Shown here: one piece after another, positions 7,377-15,766 of the stretch
How the letters are laid out: the number at the start of each line of letters is the position of its first letter
Position numbering within the stretch: the first letter of the stretch is position 1
From: CAYGBW01 sp964348185
GTDB taxonomy: Bacteria; Desulfobacterota; BSN033; WVXP01
DNA: 23,825 bases
Assembly: GCA_964348185.1 (NCBI GenBank)
Contig: CAYGBW010000103.1
Coordinates: forward strand, 1 to 23,825
Direction of reading: 5' to 3'
The notes under the pieces: model-generated
What the model saw: only the letters and a program-made list of their open reading frames with translations
Told to the model about the DNA's origin: nothing
Databases searched by the model: none
Program-made: the position numbers and the translations under genes

Positions 7377-9155
7377 CTACCCACTGAGGCCTTTTGAGCC
7401 TCCCCGGGCAAGGACTTTCCTTCTCGTTTGATGAAGGGGACAGCTCTGGCAGCTTGGAACGGGCATCTGGGATTCTCGTCTTTCCTCACTACCGAGGATC
7501 TCCCAGCAGCGATGTCCCTGCCCCCGCTTGAAGACGGGGCAATCCTCCCTCTTCATATCTTTCAGGCAGGCCTCACAGCCAACCGTGTCCCAGCAGGGCT
7601 TTGCTTCGACCGAAGGAAGAATGATTCTGAAAATGGTGCCTCCTCCGGCGTTCCGATCAATATCCATGATCCCCGAATGATTCTTGATGATTTCATGGCT
7701 GAGTGAGAGGCCCAGGCCAACACCTTTCCCGTCTTCCTTGGTGGTGAAAAAGGGGTGAAAGATCCTCTCAATATGTTCTTCCGGAATCCCCACGCCGGTA
7801 TCGATGAAATCGATCTCCACAAATTCGTCATCAAGGAGTCCAAAAGAGCGGATCGTCAATTCCCCTTGACCGAGTGGATCCATGGCGTCTCTGGCATTCG
7901 TAATCATGTTGAGAAAAACCTGATGGAGTTGATTCTTGTCGGCCATCACTCTGGGAAGGTCCTTCCGAAGGTCCTTGTTGACACGGATGTTATGATTTTC
8001 AAGCTGTTTTTGTACCATCATCAGGGCATCTTCGATGGGTTCGTCTACATTGACTTCCTCCTTTTCTGCCTTGGATTGTCGGGAGAACATCCGAATGTTG
8101 TTGGTGATCTTTGTCATCCGCTCGATCTGAGTAATGATCTTCTGAATGTTCTGGTACTCTCTGCTTTCCGGAGCCAGTCCCTTGAGAGAACGTTCCGCAA
8201 AAATACCGATGGCCAGGAGCGGCTGATTCAACTCGTGAGCGATACTGGCTCCCAACTGCCCCATCCCCACCATTTTGGCCGCCTGAATCAGTTCGCCCTG
8301 GGTTTTTTTCAGCTCCGTGTTGGCAACCTCCAACTCATAGGAGAACTCTTGAACCCTTTTCTTCTCAAGATTGATTTTCCGAATATCGTCCTCGAGTCGA
8401 TGGGCCATGATGTTGAAGTCGGCTGACAACTGTCCGATCTCGTCTTCAGAGGTGATATCAACCCGCTTGGAGAGGTCCCCACTGGCGACGGTTCGGGTGG
8501 CCCCAACAAGGGTTTGAATGGGCCGGATCAACAGCACCCTCACAACGATATAGCCAAAGACAAAGTATATGGCGATGCCGGTAATCCAGAGGGTGAGGAT
8601 GGTCAAAATGATCCTTTTCTGAGCCAACTTCACACTCTCCAAAGAGCTCAGAACGGCAAAGGAACCCACAGACCTTTTATCGACAATATAGGGGTAGAAA
8701 GCCACCTTGTGAGAGCTCTCATCTGTGGTCAGGGCTTCCAGGATAGGAACGGGATTCGGATCTGAAAGAGAGGGAGGCATCATGGCAATGAGTGTTTCAA
8801 GGAATCCATTACCCCGATCTCCAAAGGTGGAAGCGAGAACCCCGCCTTCTGAGTCGAACACGACGAGGTCAATATCGGGCATCTTCTCTTTGATACTTCG
8901 GAGAGACCGATTGATGGAGGGAACGTGATGGTTCAGAACATGGGGATAGGGCATCTTACCGGTCATCTCGTAAAGGAGCATGGAGGTCGCATGGCCGATA
9001 GAAAGAACCCTCGCGTCGGCTTTCTCTTCAAGCATTTGTGTCGATATCCTGACACTGTATGGGAGGGTCAGAAGAAGCCCGACAAAGCCAATAGCGAGAA
9101 AAGGGAGCGATAGTTTGTAAAACAGCCTCGTCTTGATCAGTCTCAGTGGAAAAAT
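7377..9155 (-). CDS. Membrane sensor histidine kinase with C-terminal Cys-rich (two-CW-like) tail; ATT start proposed
   Basis: The first in-frame ATG is at 9035, but the open frame continues 40 codons upstream and encodes basic residues plus a hydrophobic helix (FLAIGFVGLLLTL). GGAGG at 9164-9168 sits eight bases from an ATT at 9153-9155, and an in-frame TAG lies just before it. The ATT start gives 592 residues with two membrane segments (about 12-32 and 180-205). Between them lies a periplasmic sensor of about 145 residues, followed by a HAMP domain and HisKA with His307 in SIAHELNQPL. HATPase follows: N box NMITNARDAM, G1 DTGVGIP, F box FHPFFTTK and G2 GVGLGLS. Residues 521-572 add seven cysteines, including two CW pairs and a CQSCP, resembling the two-CW domain of deltaproteobacterial signalling proteins. 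The sequence does not show what it senses. It is flanked by two receiver genes. Confidence 0.9.
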   Translation of the reverse strand: MFPLRLIKTRLFYKLSLPFLAIGFVGLLLTLPYSVRISTQMLEEKADARVLSIGHATSMLLYEMTGKMPYPHVLNHHVPSINRSLRSIKEKMPDIDLVVFDSEGGVLASTFGDRGNGFLETLIAMMPPSLSDPNPVPILEALTTDESSHKVAFYPYIVDKRSVGSFAVLSSLESVKLAQKRIILTILTLWITGIAIYFVFGYIVVRVLLIRPIQTLVGATRTVASGDLSKRVDITSEDEIGQLSADFNIMAHRLEDDIRKINLEKKRVQEFSYELEVANTELKKTQGELIQAAKMVGMGQLGASIAHELNQPLLAIGIFAERSLKGLAPESREYQNIQKIITQIERMTKITNNIRMFSRQSKAEKEEVNVDEPIEDALMMVQKQLENHNIRVNKDLRKDLPRVMADKNQLHQVFLNMITNARDAMDPLGQGELTIRSFGLLDDEFVEIDFIDTGVGIPEEHIERIFHPFFTTKEDGKGVGLGLSLSHEIIKNHSGIMDIDRNAGGGTIFRIILPSVEAKPCWDTVGCEACLKDMKREDCPVFKRGQGHRCWEILGSEERRESQMPVPSCQSCPLHQTRRKVLARGGSKGLSG

Positions 9156-9318
9156 AGCACCGTCCTCCTATCCTCAGTCAAAGTCGACCGGTCCCCCAAC
9201 AGGCCAAAACCCCGTCTCTTCCGTCCAGAGAGATAACCACCCGGGGCGGATCCGCCGCCTCCACCCGAAGGGCCCAAAAGAGACACCCGAGGTAGAGTAG
9301 CGAGGCTCGCGGTATGAG
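9156..9318. other. GC-rich gap between the upstream receiver and the kinase
   Basis: This 163-base gap contains a perfect 12-bp palindrome GGCGGATCCGCC (9245-9256). On the minus strand it ends in the GGAGG that serves the kinase. No open frame of coding character or convincing promoter was seen. It may fold into RNA structure in a receiver-kinase transcript. Confidence 0.4.
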
Positions 9319-9729
9319 CTATGAAGACGCCTCCATCAATATATCTCGTTTGTGGAGGAGGACCTTGATTCGGTGGCAGAGAATCTCGCTTTTGAAAGGT
9401 TTGAGAATAAAATCGTCCGCCTTGGAGAGCAGGAGTGCTCGGGCGTGGCTCTTGGGATCCGTAAAGGCTCCAGTGATCATGACCACGAGGGTTTTGGAGA
9501 TCGATTCGTCTTCATCTGTTTTGATTTCACGGCAAACCTTGAATCCATCCTTCTTGGGTATCTGCGCGTCGAGGACGATCAGATCTGGCCTCTCGGATTG
9601 AACCTTTTCGATCGCTTCATCCCCATCTGACGCCGTCACCACATCGTAGCCCTCGTCCAAGAGGAGCCCCTCCAGAGCGTCAACGACGACCTCTTCGTCA
9701 TCGACAATCAGTACCTTGTCCCGTCTCAT
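9319..9729 (-). CDS. Single-domain response regulator (receiver), upstream of the kinase
   Basis: The 136-residue receiver has Asp10-Asp11, phospho-acceptor Asp54 in VLDAQIPKKDG, Thr86 in MITG and Lys110 in ILKPF, all key residues present. There is no output domain; about 15 residues follow the fold. The start is a clear ATG behind AGGAGGAGG. It lies 58 bases after the ATPase subunit D gene, so it may be read from the same transcript, and 163 bases before the kinase. It is more canonical than the second receiver and could be a competing acceptor or phosphate sink for the same kinase; this is inference. Confidence 0.92.
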   Translation of the reverse strand: MRRDKVLIVDDEEVVVDALEGLLLDEGYDVVTASDGDEAIEKVQSERPDLIVLDAQIPKKDGFKVCREIKTDEDESISKTLVVMITGAFTDPKSHARALLLSKADDFILKPFKSEILCHRIKVLLHKRDILMEASS

Positions 9730-9787
9730 TGATTCCTCCTCCTTTGGTCCCGTTGAGTCCTTCTCGTTCCAATCCCTGGAAGACGGC

Positions 9788-10417
9788 TTACTCCTTCGAC
9801 TCCCTCATCTTTTTCAGCCTCTTCAGGCGGAAAAGGTCCTCTCTCTCCCTCTCCTCCAGGGTACTCTCGATGAAGCGGGTCTGTTCCACCAACCCGGGAA
9901 TCACAACCTGTTCCAAAGCATTGACCCGTCGGGTCGTCTTCCGTATTTCGTCTCCCAGACGCTTCACTCTGACCTCGTTACTGGCCATCGCGATGATCAG
10001 GTTGAGAATCCCTTCAAAGGAGGTTGCTGTCTCGTCAATCCGGGATGAAACCGTATGGATTCCGTACCCTCTGGCCAATACCGAGCGGACGACGCTCTTC
10101 TTCTCGAGTTCCGGCACCCGGATGCCCCAGATGTTGCGCCGTTCCACCCCCAATGAAATTTCCCGTTTTGTTGACATCCCTACCGATTTTACCACGTGGG
10201 GTCCATCGATTCCCAGGGCCAGGTTGAGTGCCGTGGCAGCGGCCCGGACACGCTCATCCAATTCGTCCCTGAAAGAAAACATCTCCCTGACCATGGTGAA
10301 AAACTCCTTGACCAGGGCATCTCGTTTGTTTTTCAATAGATTCACGCCTTCGCTGGCAAGTTTTGTCTGAACCCGGTTCTGAAGCAGATTCATTCGCGTA
10401 GGACTGATCTTCTCCAA
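9788..10417 (-). CDS. atpD: V/A-type ATPase subunit D
   Basis: The 209-residue protein matches subunit D, the central stalk rotor shaft inside the A3B3 hexamer (counterpart of F-type gamma). The N-terminus ISPTRMNLLQNRVQTKLASEG is the conserved start of the family, with long helices at both ends and GIHTVSSRIDETATSFEGIL in between. The start is TTG with AGGAG about ten bases upstream; an ATG nine codons in would remove the conserved SPTR. It is the last gene of the ATPase set, 17 bases after subunit B. Length is normal. Confidence 0.95.
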   Translation of the reverse strand: MEKISPTRMNLLQNRVQTKLASEGVNLLKNKRDALVKEFFTMVREMFSFRDELDERVRAAATALNLALGIDGPHVVKSVGMSTKREISLGVERRNIWGIRVPELEKKSVVRSVLARGYGIHTVSSRIDETATSFEGILNLIIAMASNEVRVKRLGDEIRKTTRRVNALEQVVIPGLVEQTRFIESTLEEREREDLFRLKRLKKMRESKE

Positions 10418-10434
10418 GGTAACGCTTCTCCTGG

Positions 10435-11844
10435 CTATTCAATGACGGCCTGGGTGGGTTTTCTTTCCTCCTGATAGTAGAGGTCGATGTGCTCTTTCTT
10501 GATTCTCCTGAGTTCGACTTTTGGGAGTCGGGAGAGGAGACTCCACCCAATCTCAAAGGTCTGTTCGATGGCTCGGTCGTCCAATCCCTGATGGATGAAC
10601 TCCCGCTCAAAATCCTCCGCAAACTTTAGATAGCTCTGGTCCAGTTCCGTGAGAGCCTCTTCCCCCACGATCGCCACAAGCCTTTTGAGCTCTCTACCCT
10701 TGGCATAGTAAGCATAGAGCTGATCGGCGAACCCCCGATGATCGTCCCTTGTCTGGCCTTCTCCTATCCCCTGGTTCATGAGTCTGGAAAGGCATGGAAG
10801 GGCATCGATGGGGGGATAGGTTCCTTTCCGGTGGAGTTCCCGGCTCAGGACGATCTGTCCTTCCGTGATATAGCCGGTCAGATCGGCGATGGGATGGGTG
10901 ATGTCGTCATCGGGCATGGTCAAGATCGGAATCTGTGTGATAGAGCCCTTTTTGCCCTTGATGCGCCCTGCCCGTTCGTATATCGTGGCCAGGTCGGTAT
11001 ACATGTATCCAGGATAACCCCTTCTTCCCGGCACCTCCTCCCGAGCCGACCCAATTTCCCGAAGGGCCTCACAGTAATTGGTTATGTCTGTGAGAATGAC
11101 CAATACATGCATGTCACATTCAAAAGCGAGATACTCGGCAACCGTGAGGGCGCACCGAGGGGTAAGGAGTCTCTCAATGGTGGGTTCATCGGCCAGATTC
11201 AGAAAAATGACCGTTCGACTCAGCGCACCCGTTTGCTCAAAATCCCCGATGAAAAACGAGGCCTCCCTCTGGGTGATTCCCATGGCGGCAAACACAATGG
11301 CAAAATGCTCTCCCTCGCCCCTCACCTTGGCCTGCCGAACCAACTGACTCGCGATGTCGTTTGCCGGAAGGCCCGCCCCGGAGAAGATGGGGAGCTTCTG
11401 CCCCCTCACCAGGGTGTTCAATCCGTCGAGTGTGGAGATTCCGGTTTGAATGAACTCCGCAGGCCTTTCCCTTGAGATGGGGTTGATAGGGGATCCCGTG
11501 ATCTCCCGTCTCTCTTCAGGGAGGACCTGGGGGAGCCCATCGATTGGCTTTCCCGAGCCATTGAAAACCCGTCCAAGCATATCGATAGAAACGCCGATTT
11601 TGGCAACCTCCTCTCTGAAGACAACGGACGTGGTTGCAACATCCAAACCGGCTGTGGCCTCCAGAACCTGGATCACCACATGCTCGTCAGAAGTCTCCAG
11701 AACCTGGCCGGTCCGGCTCTCGCCACTGGGGAGGAGAATGCGCACCATTGCCCCATAGACAGCCTCGGGAATACTCTTGGTGAATATCAGGGGACCTGAA
11801 ATATAATTGACAGCCCGGTATTGCCTGGTCACAAGGTCCATCAT
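10435..11844 (-). CDS. atpB: V/A-type ATPase subunit B (non-catalytic)
   Basis: The 469-residue subunit alternates with A in the catalytic hexamer but does not hydrolyse ATP. In place of a Walker A loop it has FSGAGLPANDIASQL, diagnostic of subunit B. Other family stretches are the N-terminal YRAVNYISGPL barrel, FIQTGISTLDGLNTLVRGQK, EVPGRRGYPGYMYTDLATIYERAG and GSITQIPILTMPDDDITHPI. ATG codons stand at 11844 and 11841. The first overlaps the subunit A stop (ATGA), and GGGAG lies four or seven bases upstream of them, indicating coupled translation. Confidence 0.97.
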   Translation of the reverse strand: MMDLVTRQYRAVNYISGPLIFTKSIPEAVYGAMVRILLPSGESRTGQVLETSDEHVVIQVLEATAGLDVATTSVVFREEVAKIGVSIDMLGRVFNGSGKPIDGLPQVLPEERREITGSPINPISRERPAEFIQTGISTLDGLNTLVRGQKLPIFSGAGLPANDIASQLVRQAKVRGEGEHFAIVFAAMGITQREASFFIGDFEQTGALSRTVIFLNLADEPTIERLLTPRCALTVAEYLAFECDMHVLVILTDITNYCEALREIGSAREEVPGRRGYPGYMYTDLATIYERAGRIKGKKGSITQIPILTMPDDDITHPIADLTGYITEGQIVLSRELHRKGTYPPIDALPCLSRLMNQGIGEGQTRDDHRGFADQLYAYYAKGRELKRLVAIVGEEALTELDQSYLKFAEDFEREFIHQGLDDRAIEQTFEIGWSLLSRLPKVELRRIKKEHIDLYYQEERKPTQAVIE

Positions 11845-13589
11845 AGCGCTCCCAATTCTCTGATTACACGCGACATCAGATCATCAACTCGTTCCGCAAA
11901 CTCTTCGTTGGGAATCTCCTTCATCCGAGAGAGATCTTCCCTCAGGGGTTGTGCGATCAGGGTTTCCAGGGGAACTCCCCTTTCGAGTGCCTTGTCACTC
12001 TCTTTGTAGTAGGTCATGAGGGCCTTGATCATGCCGTGTTGTTTCTCAAAGGGGCAGAAACAGTCCACTTCGTGGAAGGCACTCTGGCGCAGGTAGTCCT
12101 CCCTGACGGAACGGGCCATCTCCATGATGAGCCGTTCCGCATCAGGAAGGGCATCCAATCCCACCAACTGAGCCACCTCTTGGAGCTCAGTCTCCTTTTG
12201 AAGAAGGACCATCGTCTCTTCCCTGAGGTCGTCCCAATCGGCTGCCACGTGCTCATTGAACCACTCCTTGAGGTGCTCCGAGTAGAGGCTGTAACTTCGA
12301 GTCCAGCTTATGGCCGGAAAGTGGCGCGAATGGGCCAGGGTAGAGTCAAGGGCCCACAGGGCCCCCGCAATTCTCATGGATGCCTGGGTGACGGGCTCTG
12401 AGAAATCCCCCCCTGGGGGAGAGATCGCGCTGATCACGGTAACCGACCCCTCCCGTCCATCATCCCCCAGGCACATGACCCGACCTCCCCGCTCATAGTA
12501 GTTGGCCAGGCGGGTCGCCAGATAGGGTGGGTACCCCTCCTCGCCTGGCATCTCAGCGAGACGGGAGGACATCTCCCTGAGGGCTTCGGCCCACCGGGAG
12601 GTGCTGTCTGCCAGAATCCCGACCCGGTATCCCATGTCCCGATAGTATTCGGCCATGGTGATGCCGGTATAAATGGAGGCCTCCCTGGCCGCTACGGGCA
12701 TGTTCGATGTGTTGGCAATGAGAACCGTCCGATTCATCAGGGGAAGATCGGTTCTCGGATCAATCAGATGGGGGAACTCGTAGATCAGATCCGTCATCTC
12801 GTTCCCCCTTTCACCGCACCCGACGTATATGATGACGTCTGTATTGGCAAACTTGGCAAGGGTGTGTTCCACAACGGTCTTGCCTGTACCGAATCCACCC
12901 GGCACAATCGCGGTGCCCCCGTCAGATATGGGAAACATCGTATCGAGGATTCTCTGGCCCGTGATAAGGGGGACCGTTGACCCCAGCTTACTCACATAGG
13001 GTTGTCCCATGCGGGACGGCCATTTCCGCATCATCAACAGGGAAGTTCCATCATCGAGCATTCCGACGGGTTCCTCAATTCTGAACCTGCCGCTCCCGAT
13101 ATCCTTGATGGTTCCAGAAACACCGGGCGGGACCATGACATGATGGACAATGGCTGGCGTTTCCTGGACATGCCCGATAATCGTGCCACCTTGAACCTTA
13201 TCGCCCTTTTTGACCGCTGCGGCAAACTCCCAGACCTTGTCCCTGGGAAGTCCGGGGACGGTAATTCCCCGATCGATGTAATTTCCAGAGATCTGTTCCA
13301 GGTGACTCAGCGGGCGCTGAATGCCGTCGTAAATAGAGGTCAAAAGGCCAGGGCCAAGCTCCACCAGGAGAGCATCGCCCGTGTTGATCACTTCCTCGCC
13401 GATTCCAAGGCCTGAGGTATCCTCATAGACCTGGATGGTGGCGAGGTCTTCATCGAGGCGGACGATTTCACCCACGAGCCCCAGTTTTCCCACCTTGACC
13501 ATGTCATACATCTTGGCGCCCAACATGTTCTTGGCCACCACTGCCGGGCCCGAAACCTTTGAAATAACGCCGACCTGTTGCTTTCCCAT
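11841..13589 (-). CDS. atpA: V/A-type ATPase catalytic subunit A
   Basis: The 582-residue catalytic subunit carries the Walker A loop GGFGTGKT (231-238), the catalytic-glutamate region GCGERGNEM (near 258-265), and the V/A-specific non-homologous insert (about residues 110-190) absent from F-type beta. Further conserved parts are SISDGGT-type entry to the P-loop, ADSTSRWAEALREMSSRLAE and the arginine-bearing switch region. It couples ATP hydrolysis or synthesis to rotation of the D/F stalk. ATG follows GGAG with seven-base spacing. It sits between F and B as expected. No residue expected for catalysis is missing. Confidence 0.98.
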   Translation of the reverse strand: MGKQQVGVISKVSGPAVVAKNMLGAKMYDMVKVGKLGLVGEIVRLDEDLATIQVYEDTSGLGIGEEVINTGDALLVELGPGLLTSIYDGIQRPLSHLEQISGNYIDRGITVPGLPRDKVWEFAAAVKKGDKVQGGTIIGHVQETPAIVHHVMVPPGVSGTIKDIGSGRFRIEEPVGMLDDGTSLLMMRKWPSRMGQPYVSKLGSTVPLITGQRILDTMFPISDGGTAIVPGGFGTGKTVVEHTLAKFANTDVIIYVGCGERGNEMTDLIYEFPHLIDPRTDLPLMNRTVLIANTSNMPVAAREASIYTGITMAEYYRDMGYRVGILADSTSRWAEALREMSSRLAEMPGEEGYPPYLATRLANYYERGGRVMCLGDDGREGSVTVISAISPPGGDFSEPVTQASMRIAGALWALDSTLAHSRHFPAISWTRSYSLYSEHLKEWFNEHVAADWDDLREETMVLLQKETELQEVAQLVGLDALPDAERLIMEMARSVREDYLRQSAFHEVDCFCPFEKQHGMIKALMTYYKESDKALERGVPLETLIAQPLREDLSRMKEIPNEEFAERVDDLMSRVIRELGAL

Positions 13590-13625
13590 CCGGAAACTCC
13601 ATAAGATCAGGATTTGAGACAGACT

Positions 13626-13955
13626 CTACTTTGTCAACTTGATATGGTACCCGATGGCCTTCCGAATCAACTGAGCAGCGTAGCTCTCTTCAACGTCCCG
13701 CTTCTCCTCGGTATACACAACGGGGGGAAAAGGAATAACCAGGGGCATCTCACTTTCCGTGACGAGGCGCATCGTCCTCTGGTCGAACCCCTTGAGGAAG
13801 TTCTCATTGATCGCTATGAGGCCAATATCTCTCCTATGGATGGCCTCTCGGAGAACCTCAGCGGCCGCTTCGGCTGTTGTCTCCCGCACCTCGACCCCGG
13901 CCAGTTGGAAGCCTGCCGAACTCGCTTCATCGGTGATCACCACCACGCTATACAA
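13626..13955 (-). CDS. atpF: V/A-type ATPase subunit F
   Basis: The 109-residue subunit F joins D in the central stalk and has a CheY-like small fold. It starts YSVVVITDEASSAGFQLAGVEV, typical of the family, and has the IGLIAINENFL strand and a C-terminal helix. The start is TTG (TTG TAT AGC) with AGGAGG nine bases upstream. The first eight bases overlap the end of the subunit C gene, and 36 bases separate it from A. Length is normal. Confidence 0.92.
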   Translation of the reverse strand: MYSVVVITDEASSAGFQLAGVEVRETTAEAAAEVLREAIHRRDIGLIAINENFLKGFDQRTMRLVTESEMPLVIPFPPVVYTEEKRDVEESYAAQLIRKAIGYHIKLTK

Positions 13956-15012
13956 GGATGAGTTCCTCCTGGATGGCCGACAGGGGCAGATTCCCTGCTC
14001 TCCCTCGGCAGATCATCCTCAGGTTCACTGCCTCACTGAATTTCAGCCACAGGTAACCCACAACCGAGGCAATGCTCAGGGGATTCTTGGCAAACATCGC
14101 CGCACCCCGCTGAATCATGGTCTGTTCCATCAGCCTCTCCACAGCAGGAAGTCCCCCCCTTCGGGAGAGCCTCTGGCTTGACGGGTTGAGGAGCTCTCCG
14201 TAGCTCGTATCGGCAAACCTTCCAAGCACCTCGTTCATGTCCTTGCCGGAGGCTGCAGACAGAAAATCCTCTCCCTTGATCTCCAGCCCTTCTCTGATAA
14301 AGAGATCGCCCCTTTCAGCAGGCGGGATCCTGTTCTCAGCAATCTTCATGGCCATCAGGATATTCAGTATGTCGATCTCGATTCTCAGAAAGCCCCTGAC
14401 GATCTGGCTGTTTTCGTCGTCCTCTTCTCTCTTTAGAGCCAACAGTGACCTTTCGAAGTAGAATTTGTCAAGGGCGACCTCCATATTGGTTAGGCTCTGG
14501 GTGGCAGACAGATCGGACAACTTGGCCTGAAGGGGGGGGTAGTATTCGGAATTCCATGTAACAAGGAGATCGATGACGGCCTTGATATCGGGTTGTTTCA
14601 TCAACTCCTTCAGCAGGGGCTCCTTGAGCTTGCATACGGGGACGAGACTCCTCAGGACCTCCTCCTGGGAAACACCCGAAAATTTTCCCCGGAGGACCGT
14701 TTTGATATTGTACACATCCCACCGGCCAAGGAGAATCCCCAGCAGCCGTTTGGGGGCGCCTCCAACCATACCAAAGATTCCTGAATACGTCTGCGTAAGA
14801 TGCCGTCTGATCCCCTCCTCGATCGCAGCGATTTCCGAAGCCACAAGGGTACGGGCTTCTTCGACATCTCTGCCGTACTCTGTCTCTTGTAGAAGGGCTA
14901 TGATCGACCGGAGGTTTTCCTCGCCCATAAGCTTTTCGAAAAAAGGCCTGTCCAGAAGGCGACTCTTCATCGCCCTAATTCGGGCGTTGATGTAACCGTA
15001 ATCATCGTTCAC
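13948..15012 (-). CDS. atpC: V/A-type ATPase subunit C
   Basis: The 354-residue subunit C (counterpart of eukaryotic subunit d) is the funnel-shaped socket linking the central stalk to the K ring. The sequence is mainly helical, with the N-terminal YGYINARIRAMKSRLL found in the family, and repeated motifs LLGILLGRWDVYNIKTVLRG and FLRIEIDILNILMAMKIAENR. The last part, VVGYLWLKFSEAVNLRMICRG, is well conserved. The start is GTG with GAGAGGG seven bases upstream. It overlaps subunit F by eight bases. Confidence 0.93.
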   Translation of the reverse strand: MNDDYGYINARIRAMKSRLLDRPFFEKLMGEENLRSIIALLQETEYGRDVEEARTLVASEIAAIEEGIRRHLTQTYSGIFGMVGGAPKRLLGILLGRWDVYNIKTVLRGKFSGVSQEEVLRSLVPVCKLKEPLLKELMKQPDIKAVIDLLVTWNSEYYPPLQAKLSDLSATQSLTNMEVALDKFYFERSLLALKREEDDENSQIVRGFLRIEIDILNILMAMKIAENRIPPAERGDLFIREGLEIKGEDFLSAASGKDMNEVLGRFADTSYGELLNPSSQRLSRRGGLPAVERLMEQTMIQRGAAMFAKNPLSIASVVGYLWLKFSEAVNLRMICRGRAGNLPLSAIQEELILV

Positions 15013-15103
15013 AGACAGACCCTCTCTTGACAGGCCGACCCTTCACCGGTTGAGTGCCCATGGTATACCACCGAAAACCCCCTCTGGGGAATATCCAAAG
15101 CCC

Positions 15104-15682
15104 CTACTGTCCGCCGAAAAGAATCTGATTCACCTCCTGGACGAGGGATTCCTGCAGTTTTTCGAGTCTGGATTCAATGGTATTGTGGATGGAGACCGAT
15201 CCGTCCTCACTCCCAGCCACAAGGCCCCCAAGGCAGTCGTCCCCTGATTTGACTTCAGCATTGAGCCCCCGGGAGGCAAGAATCTTCTTGATCAAGGGCA
15301 CATCTCTCTCATCAACATAGACCACGAGATCCTTGCCCTTGAGAACCTCTTCTCCAAGCTTCTGAACGATTGACTCGTATTCTTTCCTCTCTCGAATCCT
15401 AGAGAAGGCCTCTCGGGCCTCCTTAAAGACATCCTGGACAATCTGGTTCTTCAACTGAGTCAGAGATCTCTTCTTTCTCAGTTCGGATTCTCCCTGGATT
15501 CTCGTTTTTGTTACCTCCAACTCTGGGTCCTCCTCTTGAAGAATCGATTGAGCGACTTCCTTTGCCCTGGCCTCTGCCTCCTCGATCAACCTCTTGGCAG
15601 TCCTTTCGGACCGAGCGATGATCTTCTCTCTTTCATCTCTTCCCTTTGCTTCAATGGCCTCAAGTAACTCAGCAAAGCCCAT
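15104..15682 (-). CDS. atpE: V/A-type ATPase subunit E
   Basis: The peripheral stalk subunit E connects the A3B3 head to subunit I, pairing with subunit H/G as a coiled coil. The first 110 residues are a charged helix (GFAELLEAIEAKGRDEREKI, then repeated EAEARAKEV-type heptads), and the C-terminal part (VYVDERDVPLIKKILASRGL, CLGGLVAGSEDGSVSIHNTI) is the head-binding domain. The chosen ATG at 15682 (192 residues) has a strong AGGGGAGG just upstream. An earlier in-frame ATG at 15757 would give 217 residues and reach nearly to the K stop, but it lacks a ribosome binding site and its extra residues do not resemble the family. 91 bases separate it from subunit C. Confidence 0.9.
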   Translation of the reverse strand: MGFAELLEAIEAKGRDEREKIIARSERTAKRLIEEAEARAKEVAQSILQEEDPELEVTKTRIQGESELRKKRSLTQLKNQIVQDVFKEAREAFSRIRERKEYESIVQKLGEEVLKGKDLVVYVDERDVPLIKKILASRGLNAEVKSGDDCLGGLVAGSEDGSVSIHNTIESRLEKLQESLVQEVNQILFGGQ

Positions 15683-15766
15683 AATCCTCCCCTTGTCGAT
15701 GCTCCGCAGAAACCTCCGCTCCCTATCCGTCAACGATCCGCCTGAACAATCGGACATGAAGGGCTT

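Noticed and set aside
7755..8426. 223-codon plus-strand frame opposite the histidine kinase
   Set aside because: It lies wholly antisense to conserved HisKA/HATPase coding sequence and reads as low-complexity mirror sequence.
10738..11475. 245-codon plus-strand frame opposite ATPase subunit B
   Set aside because: It is antisense to a highly conserved gene and has no recognisable domain.
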